39,942 nt of DNA from Lingula anatina (GCF_001039355.2 NW_019773650.1:21948-61889), one strand, 5' to 3'. Positions 20,249 to 32,927 are shown, counted from the first letter of the stretch. Translations and numbers: made by a program. Notes: generated by a model from the sequence alone, not told the origin.

Positions 20249-20700
20249 GTAAAAACGCTAAGACATTTTGTATATTCAATAAGTTTATTATTCGAGAAAT
20301 ACAGATTGCTTTTATGTATTCAATTATTTATAAAACAAATATCTGTAAAACACCATTGTCATAAGTCTTTTTATTGCAACAAGTTTAAAAGGGTCCTAGT
20401 ATATGAAAGATTATCTGATATCTGTATTTAAACTCACTGAAAGGTGTAACAAATATAACATTCTTATCTATTCGACCTAGTAAATAAACTATCTACCACA
20501 CTTATGGTCTTACTAGTATGTTTATTTGACTCGAACAAAATATTTCAACACTTTTGTCATGTTTGGCAAATAACGTGTCAGAAGTCCTACGTAAAAACAT
20601 ATACAGCGTTTACCCGGCTATTGACAGAATAGAGAGAATAATAAACATTAGATTGTAAAAGGAATATGAAATTTACAAAAAAAATTCCTAAAAAACGATT

Positions 20701-21144
20701 TAGAAAACAAACTACATGTTCACTTATGAAGTCTGGGTTAAAATCCAAGGAACAGATCACGATATTTCTCACATTTCCTACATCCATTTTTTAATTAGAA
20801 AACAAACTACATGTTCACTTATGAAATTTGGGTTAAAATCCAAGGAACAGATCACGATATTTCTCACATTTCCTATATCCATTTTTTAATTAGAAAACAT
20901 ACTACATTTACATGAAATCTGGGTTAAAATCCAAGGAACAGATCACGATATTTCTCATATTTCCTACATCCATTTTTTAATTAGAAAACATACTACATTT
21001 ACATGAAATCTGGGTTAAAATCCAAGGAACAGATCACGATATTTCTCACATTTCCTATATCCATTTTTTAATTAGAAAACAAACTACATGTTCACTTATG
21101 AAATTTGGGTTAAAATCCAAGGAACAGATCACGATATTTCTCAT
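20701..21144. repeat. five-unit array of 95- and 91-bp repeats
   Basis: Units begin TAGAAAACA at 20701, 20796, 20891, 20982 and 21073 and share GGGTTAAAATCCAAGGAACA and GATCACGATATTTCTCA. Units 1, 2 and 5 carry ACATGTTCACTTATG; units 3 and 4 have a shorter ACATTTACATG. The outer copies are truncated. Confidence 0.95.
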
Positions 21145-23081
21145 TGTTCTAAATACGAGAAAACAACCCTAATTTCTGCATCATTTAGTCGATAGAATGA
21201 AAGATACTGGTAAGGGAGAATTGCCGAAAACGGTTAAATTTGGAAAATAAAACAGATTTCATTCACATAAATGGTTCCATCATCTTTACCCAGAACCTGT
21301 ATTTTTTCAACAGATTAATGGCAAAAATTTATATTTCAGAATAAAACGTGTCATATCTTCTATTGTAAGAACTACATTCAGAGATAAGTAAAACACGAAA
21401 GAACATGTAGTTGCTTTTCCATCATAGGAATGATATTTACATGAACAAAATAAGCTTTTCAAGAAGGGAATTTTCGCAAACGGTAATTGAAATTTGTAAA
21501 TTCTACATACTTTAGAAGTAAAACAAAATAATCGCTCTTGGTTCGTAAAATTACATTTTTTACTCAACAAGACAGCAAATGGCTTTTTATCTGAACATTA
21601 AAAGAAAGACACACAATGAGCGTCAGTCGTAAAATTCTAGATTACAGTCCATTTGCAGAATGAGGCTGAAGAATTACCCTCTGCTTAGTGACTTAGAACC
21701 AAATGAACTCTATCTATCTAGAGACATATCTGTGAATATCTGTAAAAAATCAATCAGTCGCCCTGGTAAAGGGTACTGAAGAATATAGTCACACCGGTAA
21801 AAAAGGGGAAATTAAGAATTCGTAGAATTTATCAACGGTTTTGATGATGTGTCTTGGTGATTTAGGTGAAATTGCTGGCTATTATAGAAAAATATTTGGC
21901 TTTAAACCGACATAAGTTTGGTATATTTTTGCGTACTTAATTCGCATTCGATCTAAACTAGAAAGTCACCCTTTGCTGTCTTGCTGAAGAATACCACAAA
22001 TAGCACCATTTCGCATGACACGCGTGACGAACTTGAAACTACGATAGTAAAGAACATATTTCAATGCAACAAAATAAGTTTTCTAACTGAAGACCACGCA
22101 TTCTAATATAATCACGTTCTAAATATTCCAATAATTATAACAGAATAAAATTTATTTATAGTCTAAAATCCATATAAATGTTCAGTAGACTTTACAGGGG
22201 TAACATGGACAGAATAAGATGAATCGAGTAAATAAATAAATACACAGTAAAAATGTTAAGAAATTAAAATGGATAGTAGGTACAATGTAAAGATAAAAAG
22301 GCCAGTCAAATCAGTTATAAAACTTTTTGAAAATAAAAATTTTAATCGTTTTTTTTTTTTTAATACTGCATTTAATTTGTAAAAACCTCAAATTCGTGAT
22401 GTTATGTTGATAAAAAACACGTAAAAGACACCTTTGGACAGAGCCCTTTCAACTCGGTTCCAAACAGCATTTCGAGCCATCAGCTCGCCCCTTATGCATT
22501 GAAGGGTTTATCTTATAATATGTCACGCAGAAATCAATACAACTACAATTAGGCTCAAAAATTTCATTGAAATGAAATATTAAGTCTTAATATTGCAAAT
22601 ATTCGAAATAGAGGTATATTAATATATTCCCTTTATACTTGAATAATGTTCTTTACTTCGGAAATGGACGTTTCTTACTATACCTATAATATATTCTATA
22701 ATTCCACTACCAACTGCTCACTTAATATCAACATGCCAATGGCCAGACTCTCACAAGACATTTCACAGCTGTTTCCCCTCCTTGGCCATTTCTCGCGGTA
22801 AAATTCCACTGCCACTACTATTTCTATCGACAAAGTTCAAAATACTGAACATGGAGTGCAACTGCATCTACTTTTGTTTTATGAGACGTGGCGAGATGAA
22901 TTGAAGGAGGAAATAAATGGTACGTGGGGGAAAATGTTGGGAAATGGTCAAAACCACTTTTAAGCAAACGGGTGCCAAAATACTTTTCAAAAATAAATCA
23001 CAATTAACTTATCACCAAATACCTAAAATTGATTTCTTCAAACGTTATATTAATACGGCTGAAATTACGATATTCGTATAC

Positions 23082-23220
23082 TTAATATCTAAGCCGCCTT
23101 CGCTCCACTTCCTGATCACTCAGCACTGAGGCAGTGACGTCTCCTTCCAGGCTGCCCATCCCATTGCATTCATGGTAGGGGGAGGTGGCAGGCTGAAGTG
23201 ACCGCCTTTCCTTTTCAATA
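23082..23220 (-). CDS. orphan C-terminal exon, unrecognised
   Basis: A minus-strand frame of about 46 codons ends at a stop (23082-23084). It reads EKERRSLQPATSPYHECNGM, then a GSLEGDVTASVLSDQEVERR segment, and finishes RLRY. Codon use (GAA, GTG, CTG, GCC) and GC content stand out from the AT-rich surroundings, which argues for real coding. The likely acceptor is the AG at 23221-23222. The charged, serine/proline-containing tail looks like the C-terminus of a signalling or cytoskeletal protein. No family could be named and no upstream exon was found in the window. Confidence 0.45.
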
Positions 23221-25082
23221 CTCAACAATATTTTACAGATGGAACTTCATTTGTACTTTACAACATTAAAAATAAATTGGACGACGTTTGTGTTCAGTAT
23301 ATTTTAAAAAAATGCCAGACGAAAATTAACTTCAGATCCTTATCAACCCCAAATTGAAACGACGTTATGTAGGTCACTGGCTTTCTTGATGTGACTCAAT
23401 AAGGTTCACTGATTTGAATATCTGAGCAGTTTTTGCTATGTTTGACCAAGTAGACCTTACGATAGAGACTGCGGTGTTTTGATTCCGATGCTGTCTCAAC
23501 CATGATTGTGACGGAATCCACAAAATATCACCCCATTGTGTTAGTTAAGACATAACGCGAGGCGGGGAGGGGGGGATAAAAAGTTCAGAAAGAAATTACC
23601 TAATAAGCCATTGAAAATGACAATATGATATTTTAGTTTAAATTAGATGTCGACGAGCCATTCAATAGAGAAAGTTGGATTAAAAGGAAATATGTTGAAA
23701 AAAAAAAAACGACACAAAAATGAAGGGGGGAGGGTATGGATGATGGTATAAAAGGTTTGGGAGAGTCGGGGAAATTGAGTTTTGAGTGCGTTCGGGTGTT
23801 TACTGTTGTCCTTTAACTTTAACACACCAGGTTATACAAACTTTTACAACTTTTGTCTCTAAAAAAACCTGTTCAGATTAATCTTTCCTGCTTATATAAC
23901 TACCGTATGTTTTAACTTTAGTAATTCACAAAGACGGACTTCGAATTCAAAGATGACGTCTATTGAGAAAGAGCGCCATTAGTAAAAACGCAGCACTAGA
24001 AAATTAATTGGCAAAGCGTCAACGCTACGAAAGGAACTAAAATTAAAATAAGTTCCAGCAATTGTTATGCTGTTGTTATGATAGAAAATCACCGTGACGT
24101 TATAATTTAGCGCTGATTTACTCTATCAAATTCTTCCTCTGAAATGTTGCCCTAATGACTAAAAATGAAGCTTACATACTCGTCATTTCTTGAAATTGAA
24201 ATTTCAAAAAATTAAAAGAGAAAGAAATTATCGACATTTTTCATTTAAATTAGCGTTTTTACACACAACGAACGCGACGCAACGTAATGGCGAGTGAAAA
24301 AACGACTTAAAATCCCTATGCCGTGACAGTATGTGTCCTACTGTCAGTTACAGATGGAACATTAAGTGCCGAAAGAATTTACGTAAAGTCAAAGTTTGCT
24401 ATTTTTGAACTACACAAACTGTCGGCGATTATCACATCAAGTATGTTTGCCGACTTGCACGAAATGTTGCACATTTTCATATATGCACTAGGGCCTATTT
24501 GTGCAATTATCCAGAATACATCAGAAAACATAAAACAGAAGTGTTAATGAGTGAGATTTAGTGCTTTTGCCCAACTGTCCACAATGGCATAGGCAATTTG
24601 CTAAAAAAAAAGAGTTGTACATATTGCGGTTTGAAGAACAGAATGATAATCTTTTAAATTAAAAAATGAATTTTTTTCGAAGTGAGATATTTGGTACTTC
24701 ATAAAGAAATCTCAACAATATTTCAAAAATATTCCAGTAACAGAAAGCTAGGCTAACGACGTAATTGTCACCTCTACCTGAGGTGTGCAAAAAGCTTAAT
24801 CCCCGATGAAAGCCACATAACGGAGAACGGAGACGGAAATATCAGAGCGCAAATATTAACTTGTTTTAATTATTGATTAAAAAAGGCTGTTAGTATGTAT
24901 AAGTTGTAAAACAGCCGATGGAATTCTTGAAACATTGAAAGTCTTGAATAGGAATATAATAAAGTTCTTAATTGCCGGTTTGATTTTTCTATATCATTTT
25001 GTATAGTCAAACTATTTTCTAAGCAAACTGTTAACAACACATATCTAACCGAGGCGTTACTTTCCAAAGAATGAAAATAGTT

Positions 25083-25083
<1 letters not shown>

Positions 25084-25170
<87 letters not shown>

Positions 25171-25240
25171 GGGGTGGGGGGCGTAGGTCGTGCGCGGGAA
25201 TCTTCCTCTCTGGCAATTGTCAATGTTGACAGGTATGTAT
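25084..25240. repeat. (GT)n(GA)n(GT)n microsatellite with conserved flank
   Basis: GT, then about 13 GA units, then GT again, followed by TCGGGGTGGGG and CTTCCTCTCTGGCAAT ... GTTGACAGGTATG. The same flank follows the (GA)n at 34002-34029, so microsatellite and flank are one dispersed repeat. Confidence 0.8.
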
Positions 25241-25795
25241 AATGGTCCGGGAGAATAGAGGAAGTTGAGTTACAACAGTTTTAATGCTACAGTGTTTGAC
25301 CTCATAGTCTATCTCAACATGATTGTGAAGTTGTCCATGAATTTCATCATATTGTGCTAGTGAAGACAGTGATAAATGATAGAGGGCGCTGATATGATCA
25401 TTTTTCTTATAATTTCTCCGGAGTATCATAATAATTTTTTTTAAATACTCAGAACTTTTTATACTGAATTCAGTTATTTTAAAAGTTTCCAAATGTCATT
25501 AATTTCATTTATATGAAAAAAGAGTACCATGTAACAGTGGTAACCGTACTTGAGGCCCTGCAGGCGATACATTTTCTGGGAATTCACGTGGAGACGTTGT
25601 CCAGGATCGAGAAGCTATCTCTATCTAAGAAGCTAATTCCTTGTAAAATTTTACCTATATATAATAACACGCTTTATATTAATGACCATAGGCCTATTCG
25701 ATCAATACTTTCATCAAGTTTTATTATTTTCTTGCCTTAAAATCCCAGTCCTGGGGGAATCTGTCCAGTGCGGACGGCTCCTACAATTTCTTTGT

Positions 25796-26100
25796 AGAAT
25801 AAAAGAACTCTAACATCTCGCGATTGATAGATATCAATCAAAGCTGTCAAATTTGACAGTTTGAGTAAACATACGTCAATCACATCCATACCGCCAAAGA
25901 ACTTTTATCTCCTGTGATTGATAGGTGTCAATCAAAGCTGTCAAATTTGACAGCTTGATTGACGGTTAATTAAACAAACGTCAATCACAATCATCCTGCA
26001 AAGGAGCTTTTACTTCCTGTGATTGAGAGGTGCCAATCAAAGCTATTAGAAGTGGATGGCTTGATTGGCAGTTATATAAACAAACGTCAATCATCATACT
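25796..26100. repeat. three-copy palindromic tandem repeat
   Basis: Three units of about 100-110 bp each contain TGATTGATAG-like sequence, TCAATCAAAGCTGTCAAA, its inverse TTTGACAGCTTGATTGAC, and CAAACGTCAATCA. The central part of unit 2 is a nearly perfect 37-bp palindrome. Confidence 0.85.
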
Positions 26101-26571
26101 GGTGATCAAGTATAGCTGTCGAACAATGAATACACCGTAGAGAATGGACTGTCTACAGGATTATTTAAATAAGTAAATTAAAATATAGGTGAGAGGAGGT
26201 AAAAGAACTATTCCGGCGTCAGCTAGTTGAGTGATTAAAGGTATACAATATATAAGAAACTAAAAACTTAATGTGTTCATCATATTTTAGTCACATTCCG
26301 TTTATAATAATTGACTTTAGTGAAACTGCAGGTAGGAAATCATTTTCACCCCATTTGCAGCATTTTTCTTTTCATTTTTTTCTGTTCTTTTCTTTCTTTC
26401 ATCTTTTTTATTTACATATTTACATGTATTATTTATATATTTATATAGTAAGTTAGATTTTTTATTTTGCGTTTATTTGCTTGCTTGTTTCCAAAAACAT
26501 GTTTTATATAATTTAGTTCTGCCAGATTTTAAATTACATTATTTCCCTTCGTTAGTGTAACGCTGTGGTGA

Positions 26572-26730
26572 GACTTTGTGGAGTTGGTTGAGTTAGAAGC
26601 GTACACGACCACCAAGTACCTCTCCCCTGAAATTCTCGTGGAATTCAACATGCCAAGTGATCAGCCCGAGGCCGAGGTTAAATATGCCACGATGGGTCGC
26701 TCTACTTGGAGAATTTGGTTTTGGTTATAA
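26572..26730 (+). CDS. orphan ORF, unrecognised
   Basis: A 52-codon plus-strand frame without a nearby ATG reads VELEAYTTTKYLSPEILVEF, then NMPSDQPEAEVKYATMG, and ends STWRIWFWL before a stop. Composition and GC content differ from the AT-rich flanks. The position just after a GTGTAACGC motif and the acidic/tryptophan pattern suggest a possible retroelement gag start, but a host first exon is equally possible. Confidence 0.35.
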   Translation, partial: DFVELVELEAYTTTKYLSPEILVEFNMPSDQPEAEVKYATMGRSTWRIWFWL

Positions 26731-28238
26731 AGGGAAATAAGCGTCACAGCCACTTCCCACATGAGAGGGGTGTTTTCGAACTGGATATGATTACAGCGGA
26801 GACTTAGAACCAAAATAACGTTTATTTACATTCAGCTATCGATATGAAACTTTTACATCAAAAATGACAATTTGAAGACTTCCGTTCTTTTAAAAGAGAG
26901 CTTTACACAAAAATAAATAAAGCTTATCATATTCCATCATTATCTTAATTCATTTATCATTATCTTAAAGTGAAAGCCTTATACAGGTCTGAATATTGAC
27001 GGGCATTGGGTACTGTTTATAGAAAAACTCAAGCGTTTACTCCAACTTTTCAACTTTTCTTGTTTTACTTTAAAGTTAGAAATACAGTCAGTGTTGTTAT
27101 TTATAAATAAAGCAGTGTATTTGTTTACCGCGCCAACCTCTGGACGTCATTAATGAGCAAATACAGTGTATAGACATGTGTACTAAATAGATATTCTTTA
27201 CAGTTTTGGGTGTCCGTGTTTAAGTTAAAGTCTCGGTCTTACATTTCTATACTAGCAGGCAGTTTTTTAGTTTTAACTAAAAAAACACAAATGTTTAAAA
27301 AATAAGTCCAAGCTACACTCGGGGTTGGAGATTGTCGGCAGGAAGACTGTTTAGTTAAGATGTTTAGAAGACTGAGAGCAAAGGACAGAATTTGAAATCC
27401 AAAAGAAATTGCAAATCTGCTCTGCGCCAATATAGCGCTGTAGTCCCACCTTGCTGAGGGACACATTTTACTTTGTATTGTAGACTCCAAAGGCTATCCT
27501 TCAGTTACATGTACACATCAACTCTATGGCAAGGAGTGTGTTGGCCCGGATTGAAAGAAAAAGGGAATAGGGCACAGGTTAATTACCCACAGGAGGAAAA
27601 TAGATAGAATAATAAATAAATACAAGATAATAAATTAAGTTTGCAGTTATACATATGTTAACTCCCAGGTCAAAATAGATAATAATTACAAGTATTAAAA
27701 GCTTTATCAAAGATAATGTATTGGCCGTTTTTATACGCACTTCGCTTTTCTGTGACAATATTCAATTGTTTCGTTTGGTGTGTCATTTCAGCTTTGACTT
27801 ACTCTGTCATTTCCTTATCTGCATTGACTGAAAATTTGAGTTGTGAAATAAACCCAGTGTAGTTGCTTCCAGTAAAAAGACATACTCAGTTTCTACTCTA
27901 TATTCGCATATTAGTACAACACAAATTTATGTTCACGTTAAATGTCTTCATGTCTACCTTTTTTAATCATCAGCCTGTGATGCAAATAAAGAAATTCAGA
28001 GAAAGCAGACGCGTTTATTATCCATTCTTATGATTTCGGTTTAGAGATATTCTGTTAGTAATCATTCTTGCATAAGAAAGCACTCTTTCAGTCTGACCTT
28101 AAAAGTTTCCAAAAATAATAAATAAATAAATAAAATAAAATAAAAGTCATTTCCATTTACATCACACATACCTAACGCTGTATTTCTTTATTTCTATATG
28201 ATAAGGACAGTAGGCTGAGAAAAATATTTGCAGGGGCG

Positions 28239-28650
28239 NCCCAAAGAACATTTAAAAACATTTTTAAAAAATTTCTTGAAACATTACAAGAATGTTTTAA
28301 AGATGTTTTTTTTTGAAAACCTTTTTTTATATTTGGAACTTAATAAGAACCTTTAAAACACAAAAGGTTGGAAGTGTTTTACAAACGTTTTTGAATACAT
28401 TTTCTTGAAACATTTTAAAAACGTTTTTCAAAAACGTTTATTGAAACTTTTTAATAATGTTTTAAAAATGTTTTTTGAAATCTTTTTTGAAAACATTTTC
28501 TCCAAACATTTTAAAAACATTTTTTAAACACATTTATTTGAATTAATTACAATATATTTTTTGTAATTTTTCTGAAAATATTGTGACAACGTTTTGAGAA
28601 ATGGAAACATATTAATGTTTACAATTTTTTATAAAATGTTTTCAGGAACT
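28239..28650. repeat. AACATTTTT/AAAACGTTTTT palindromic repeat
   Basis: Degenerate repeats of GAAACATTTTAAAAACGTTT on both strands fill about 400 bp, beginning at CCCAAAGAACATT directly after an N. The organisation is like the CAACGTTG repeat at 1503. Confidence 0.65.
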
Positions 28651-29375
28651 TAATTCATTAACTTCACCAAGTAGTATTACTTTTAAATGGGAGCAAGATT
28701 GGTTTTTAATGGTGTGCAAGTGCATAGTTTTTTTACTGTTTTTTTACTGGTGACTGTATATTGCCAGCTTTGCTGTTTCAAACAATTTATCCCTCTCAGC
28801 GTATGAGGTTTTGTCTTTCAGGTGAGTGTACCAATAGGCCATTGAAACACTTTTTGTTGAAAATATCTGTAATATCAGTGAGCCTCCACACCTTTAAGAC
28901 AGAGATGGAGACATATCTACAAGGTACCCCAGATAGGTACATGTATGTCATGTCATTTAGTTTTCTTGGTGATGTAGTCGTGAAATTTGCTTCGTCTAAA
29001 AGTTGAGGTACTAATGGTTATCTCTTTCTCTCATTACATAAATTAATATTGTATGGCCTATTCGAATTTTATGTGAATTGGCTGATGCTTCACTCATAGG
29101 TTTCACTGCTTGTGTTAATTAATGGTTGTCTTCATTTCAAAGAATAAAATATTGAAAGAGGGCAGGGACGGTATTGATGGCTGGTCAGAAAAAGATTTGG
29201 AACAATTAAAAACATTTTCATTCTTTTATAGACAGATCTTTTTTTTTCAAAGAATTTTACAACTCTTGAGTTATATTTCTTGTCTGGATGCCATTGCATC
29301 TGTTTCCTTGAAATTATTTGTTTAATGTCTGTATTAGTTACAGGCATTGAATGTGTTTGCATGTTTTGATCTCTA

Positions 29376-29591
29376 TCACCCCATTTCCATAGATTAGATC
29401 GACCTACTTTAGATCGACCTAACTCCCTGGGGGTTCACGCTAAATAGCTGTCAGCCGGGCGGACACGAAAGTTAATTACCCTCTTATAGCTTGTAGTAGG
29501 AGGGACGGACATTTAAGTCGGATTATCTGAAAGTAATCTAGTGAGACTCCCCGCGGGGATAGATCGATCTAAAATCTATGGGAATAGAGCC
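29376..29591 (-). mobile_element. TA-target MITE, copy 2
   Basis: It is inverted relative to the copy at 8240. Termini CACCCCATTTCCATAGATTA and the complement of GGCTCTATTCCCATAGAT are flanked by TA on both sides (29374-29375 and 29592-29593). It lies upstream of the HEATR3-like exons. Confidence 0.9.
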
Positions 29592-30066
29592 TATGTTTTC
29601 CATGCTATCCTTGTTCAACACATCTGTTGTCCAGCATAGACCTGCTAATTTAAAATCTTATTTTTGTTTAAATTTAGTCCAGTTTGTTTAGTCAGAAAGT
29701 AGAGGTAGATTAATGTTATCATTTTTCTCTGACCATATCAGCCATTATGTATGCTTAAGTAAATTTTGCTCATGGTTTACTCATAGGGAATGGTACCATT
29801 GTTAAATGTTCAAACTGTTGTGTCTAGTTAATAACAACTTTAAATATTAAAAGCCTGCTGACATGAAAGTGTGTACTGATGATCAGAATATCATCAGAGC
29901 TTGTGAAGAGTGAAAAACATTAACGTCTTTTTTTCAGCTAATATGATGAACATCTTTATTCGTTTAAGAATTTATAAAACTCTTTTACTAATGTTGTTGG
30001 AATGTTTGTTGCTGTTTACTGTCTGTAAAGTTGCTAGTGTTGCTGTCAAGTTGATTTTTCCTTCAG

Positions 30067-30179
30067 AATTGTGGCACATTTCTTGTGGAAATACTGACCA
30101 AGGACCAGAAATTATGGGTGGTTACTGAGACTCTGGACACCATCTTTGATCATCTGGACCTGCTGTCATGGAGATCAGG
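30067..30179 (+). CDS. HEATR3-like protein, near-terminal exon
   Basis: After a strong acceptor (TTGATTTTTCCTTCAG) the frame reads NCGTFLVEILTKDQKLWVVT, then ETLDTIFDHLDLLS, up to a donor (ATCAGG before GTAACA). The pattern FLLEV-TKD-xLWVV-EALDxxFD is characteristic of the last HEAT repeats of HEATR3, the import adaptor that brings ribosomal proteins L5 and L11 to the nucleus in known members. The residues after the FD differ from the usual acidic loop, so the donor or this copy may be unusual. Upstream exons were not recognised in the window. Confidence 0.6.
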
Positions 30180-30247
30180 GTAACAGAGATACTCCAGACC
30201 ATATGATATCACAGCTGACAGCTGAGGTAAAACTACTCTCTGTGGTT

Positions 30248-30294
<47 letters not shown>

Positions 30295-30667
30295 TTAAAA
30301 TCAAAACAGTTTAAGACATATATCTAGATCTGCATTGGACAATATGAAAAAGTGCCATGTTTTCTTACTGAAAATGATTCCTGCAGCTGGGTATTTAATA
30401 TATTCTTTTACAGTGTAATGATATCTTTATTTAACAACATATTGATCAATTAAAGNCGAAATTTTCAAGACTTTACCGTATCTGCCTCTGTCATCTTTTG
30501 TACACACACTTACTAGATAAAATATAAATTTGTGAGATAAGAAAAATAGATATCAGTGTCCTGGTCTTTCTGTAATATAGCATAATCAGGACAAAACCAG
30601 TCTGACTGGTGGTTGCATGCGGTTTTAATCAGTAGTGAATATTCATGTGATGAAATGAAAATTTAAG

Positions 30668-30790
30668 ACTGGTTTCCCATACCTAGATTGATTCAACAGG
30701 ATCGATCCATCTCCAAGGGGTTTCTCGCTAAATTGCTATCAGCTCAAGAGGCTTAAATGTCTGTGGCGCCTACCAAATCAGTTAAAGGTA
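30668..30790. mobile_element. diverged relative of the TA-target MITE
   Basis: TTTCCCATACCTAGATTGAT, GGATCGATCCATCTCC and GGGTTTCTCGCTAAATTGCT align in order with the copy at 29376, but many bases differ and the far terminus is lost. Confidence 0.55.
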
Positions 30791-30831
30791 AAAATTTAAT
30801 AATATTAATGTAGTCATTTTTATATTTTCAG

Positions 30832-30910
30832 GCTGCAAAGTTTCTTAAGTCGATGATGTAGAAGATATTCCCTCTGATTGGCCAGTGGTAGTCAAGAAGA
30901 GACAGCTAAG
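30832..30910 (+). CDS. candidate intermediate exon of the HEATR3-like gene
   Basis: An acceptor (TTTTTATATTTTCAG) and donor (CTAAG before GTAAAA) bound 79 nt. Frames include LQSFLSR at the start and DDVEDIPSDWPVVVKKRQL at the end, but each is broken by a stop before the other end. It could be an exon with a frame break, or use an internal acceptor (TTCTTAAG) that would leave the second peptide intact. Its place between two HEATR3-like exons is the main support. Confidence 0.3.
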
Positions 30911-31162
30911 GTAAAACTGCGCCCTGTGGGATCTATTTATTCATTTATTTATTTATTTATTTATTTATTAAAATCAAAACAGTTTAAGGCATGTATCAGA
31001 ATCTGCAATGGACAAAATATGCCATGTTTTCTTATTGAAATGATTCCTGCAGCTGGGTATTTAACATATTCTTTTACAGTATAATGATATCTTTATTTAA
31101 CAACATATTTATCAATTAAAGGAATGGATATCTTCTGAAGGAATATTGTGACATTTTTCCAG

Positions 31163-31255
31163 ATTCATCAACAAAGGAGAAGCCTAGGAGACCACCTTCC
31201 TATCAGCATGACAGCAAGGACAAATCTGGTGCACTTCATCAAATGCAAATCTTGA
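31163..31255 (+). CDS. HEATR3-like protein, last exon
   Basis: After the acceptor GACATTTTTCCAG a 30-codon frame reads IHQQRRSLGDHLPISMTART, then NLVHFIKCKS and stop. The LG-E/D-H-P-V-ARTNLxRFIxYK ending is the C-terminus I recall for invertebrate HEATR3. It supports the gene call at 30067-30179 on the same strand. Downstream, ATTAATAAAATAAAT near 31745 could supply the polyadenylation signal. Confidence 0.6.
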   Translation: MHQQRRSLGDHLPISMTARTNLVHFIKCKS

Positions 31256-32927
31256 AAAGTAGAATTAACTTAGACCTTTTTTTTTTTTTTTGCAAAATGA
31301 CTGAAAACTCGGCAGTAATTTGGATCAGAGAAGTAATTAGAGTATAGCACTTCAAGTTCCATGGTTTCCTGATGTCAAGTCAGTTTTATATCAGACAACA
31401 CTGGTATTTAGCATTGATATTTTTTCATTCTTTTTTTCCACAACTTTTATGATAGTCCCATTGGATGATTCATGTGTTATCACAAGAGACTGATTTTATT
31501 TCAAAATTGAAAATCAAAATGTCTGGGGCTGAATTGTCTGTTTGAACTTTGATCCACTAAATGAGAAAACCAAGTGGTTAAATTTCTTTTCTGTTTGCTC
31601 ACAACCAATATAATGATTTTTTGAAGAAATTATTGTTTTTGTGAGGCTTAATATGTTGGATTATTGTCTACACCACACTGTTTGGTTTGATTTGTATTAT
31701 GGTCTAGTGTTCTATAAATTAGATTGTTTTTAGTGGGTATGGTTATTAATAAAATAAATTTCGTATATTTTTTTGAAGCTGAAGATATAATGTTGTTGGA
31801 AACATGGATTATAGGTTTAATTTAACTAAAATGTGTACATTGTATGGCAGTATAACATTCCATAAATTACATAGTTTTAAATTCGTGTGGATGTTTAAAA
31901 GGATATATGTTCCTTAATTTGATTTATCTGTTCATGGATGGGGGAGGGGGGTAAAAATGTACTGTATTACATGGCTTTCATAAGTTTTCCAGTTTATTTA
32001 AGATGGATTTCATATATTACTTTTTATATATATGTTATAATGTAAACGACACAAAGTCGCAAGCAAAAAATAAATAAATCTTGAAGCTCCCCCCTGGTAA
32101 CTCTCTGCTCACGACTTGACATGAGACCTTTCCCTTGCCTCAGGGTATTTTCCACATTATTCCACTTATCATTTCAAAATTACCCTCAAATCTAAATTTT
32201 ATTCACAATTTTTTTATAACTTGAAATGTTATGTCCTTTATATCAATCGAATTCAAGTGAAGTCCGATCCCTTTAATTCTTAAAAATAAAAGATAATATA
32301 CATATCGTAGACTTTAATGCGGTGAAAAACTTGTGGAAACAAACCAAAACTGGGTTAGGGAAGAAAAGGGAACCAATGTTCATATTTACGCGACGGGTAT
32401 TATTCTTGGAAATAAATATACTAATTTCTCAGGTCAAATGATACGTTTACAGAAAATAAAAAATAGAGGGCAGCCATAATCCAGGGACATCGATTGTTTT
32501 TTGTACTATAAAATATTTGCTGTGCTTGTCTTTATATGTATTTATTTTATACAAGAGTTAGCACATGATAAAGTCGCATGGTAGTCAATGGATATGTGTG
32601 TATATGAATGTTTTTGAGAAATGTGTATAGAGAAGTGACCTGTATTATATTGTACAATGTAATGTTTATTTCCTAAGTCTAATTAAAGCAAATATACCAA
32701 CAATTTCTTATAGAATGTATGCGTCTGATTCTGTTTTGAAATCTTTAATAATCCTTATTTAGAATACATTCACCATATGTTACTGAACATGTAAACCTAC
32801 TGTCTCTGTGTCAGTAATTTAACTCATCACAGCCATTTGTAAGTAGCAGGAGCTCTAAATATGTAAATTAATGTTTTAACATTTTGATTCCGTCTGAAAT
32901 TAAATCTGCTACCATTTCCTTGGTTTT

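Larger units (their letters stand above)
30217..31121. repeat. duplicated 220-240-bp segment (30217-30455 and 30901-31121)
   Basis: Both copies run from GACAGCT.AGGTAAAACT through a (TTTA)n tract and GATTCCTGCAGCTGGGTATT to ATCAATTAAAG. They are about 90 percent alike. Copy 1 stops precisely at the N at 30456. Both lie between the two HEATR3-like exons. Confidence 0.9.

Noticed and set aside
22732-22801. Short plus-strand peptide starting MPMARLSQDI followed by a GTAAAA donor
   Set aside because: Only 22 codons with no acceptor partner in phase; too little to support an exon.
24870-25223. ORF with long HTHTHT and LSLSLS runs
   Set aside because: It is a translation of the GT/GA microsatellite.
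27239-27490. Minus-strand 83-codon ORF with a hydrophobic middle
   Set aside because: No splice context, no conserved motif and no codon bias; the hydrophobic stretch is expected from T-rich codons.
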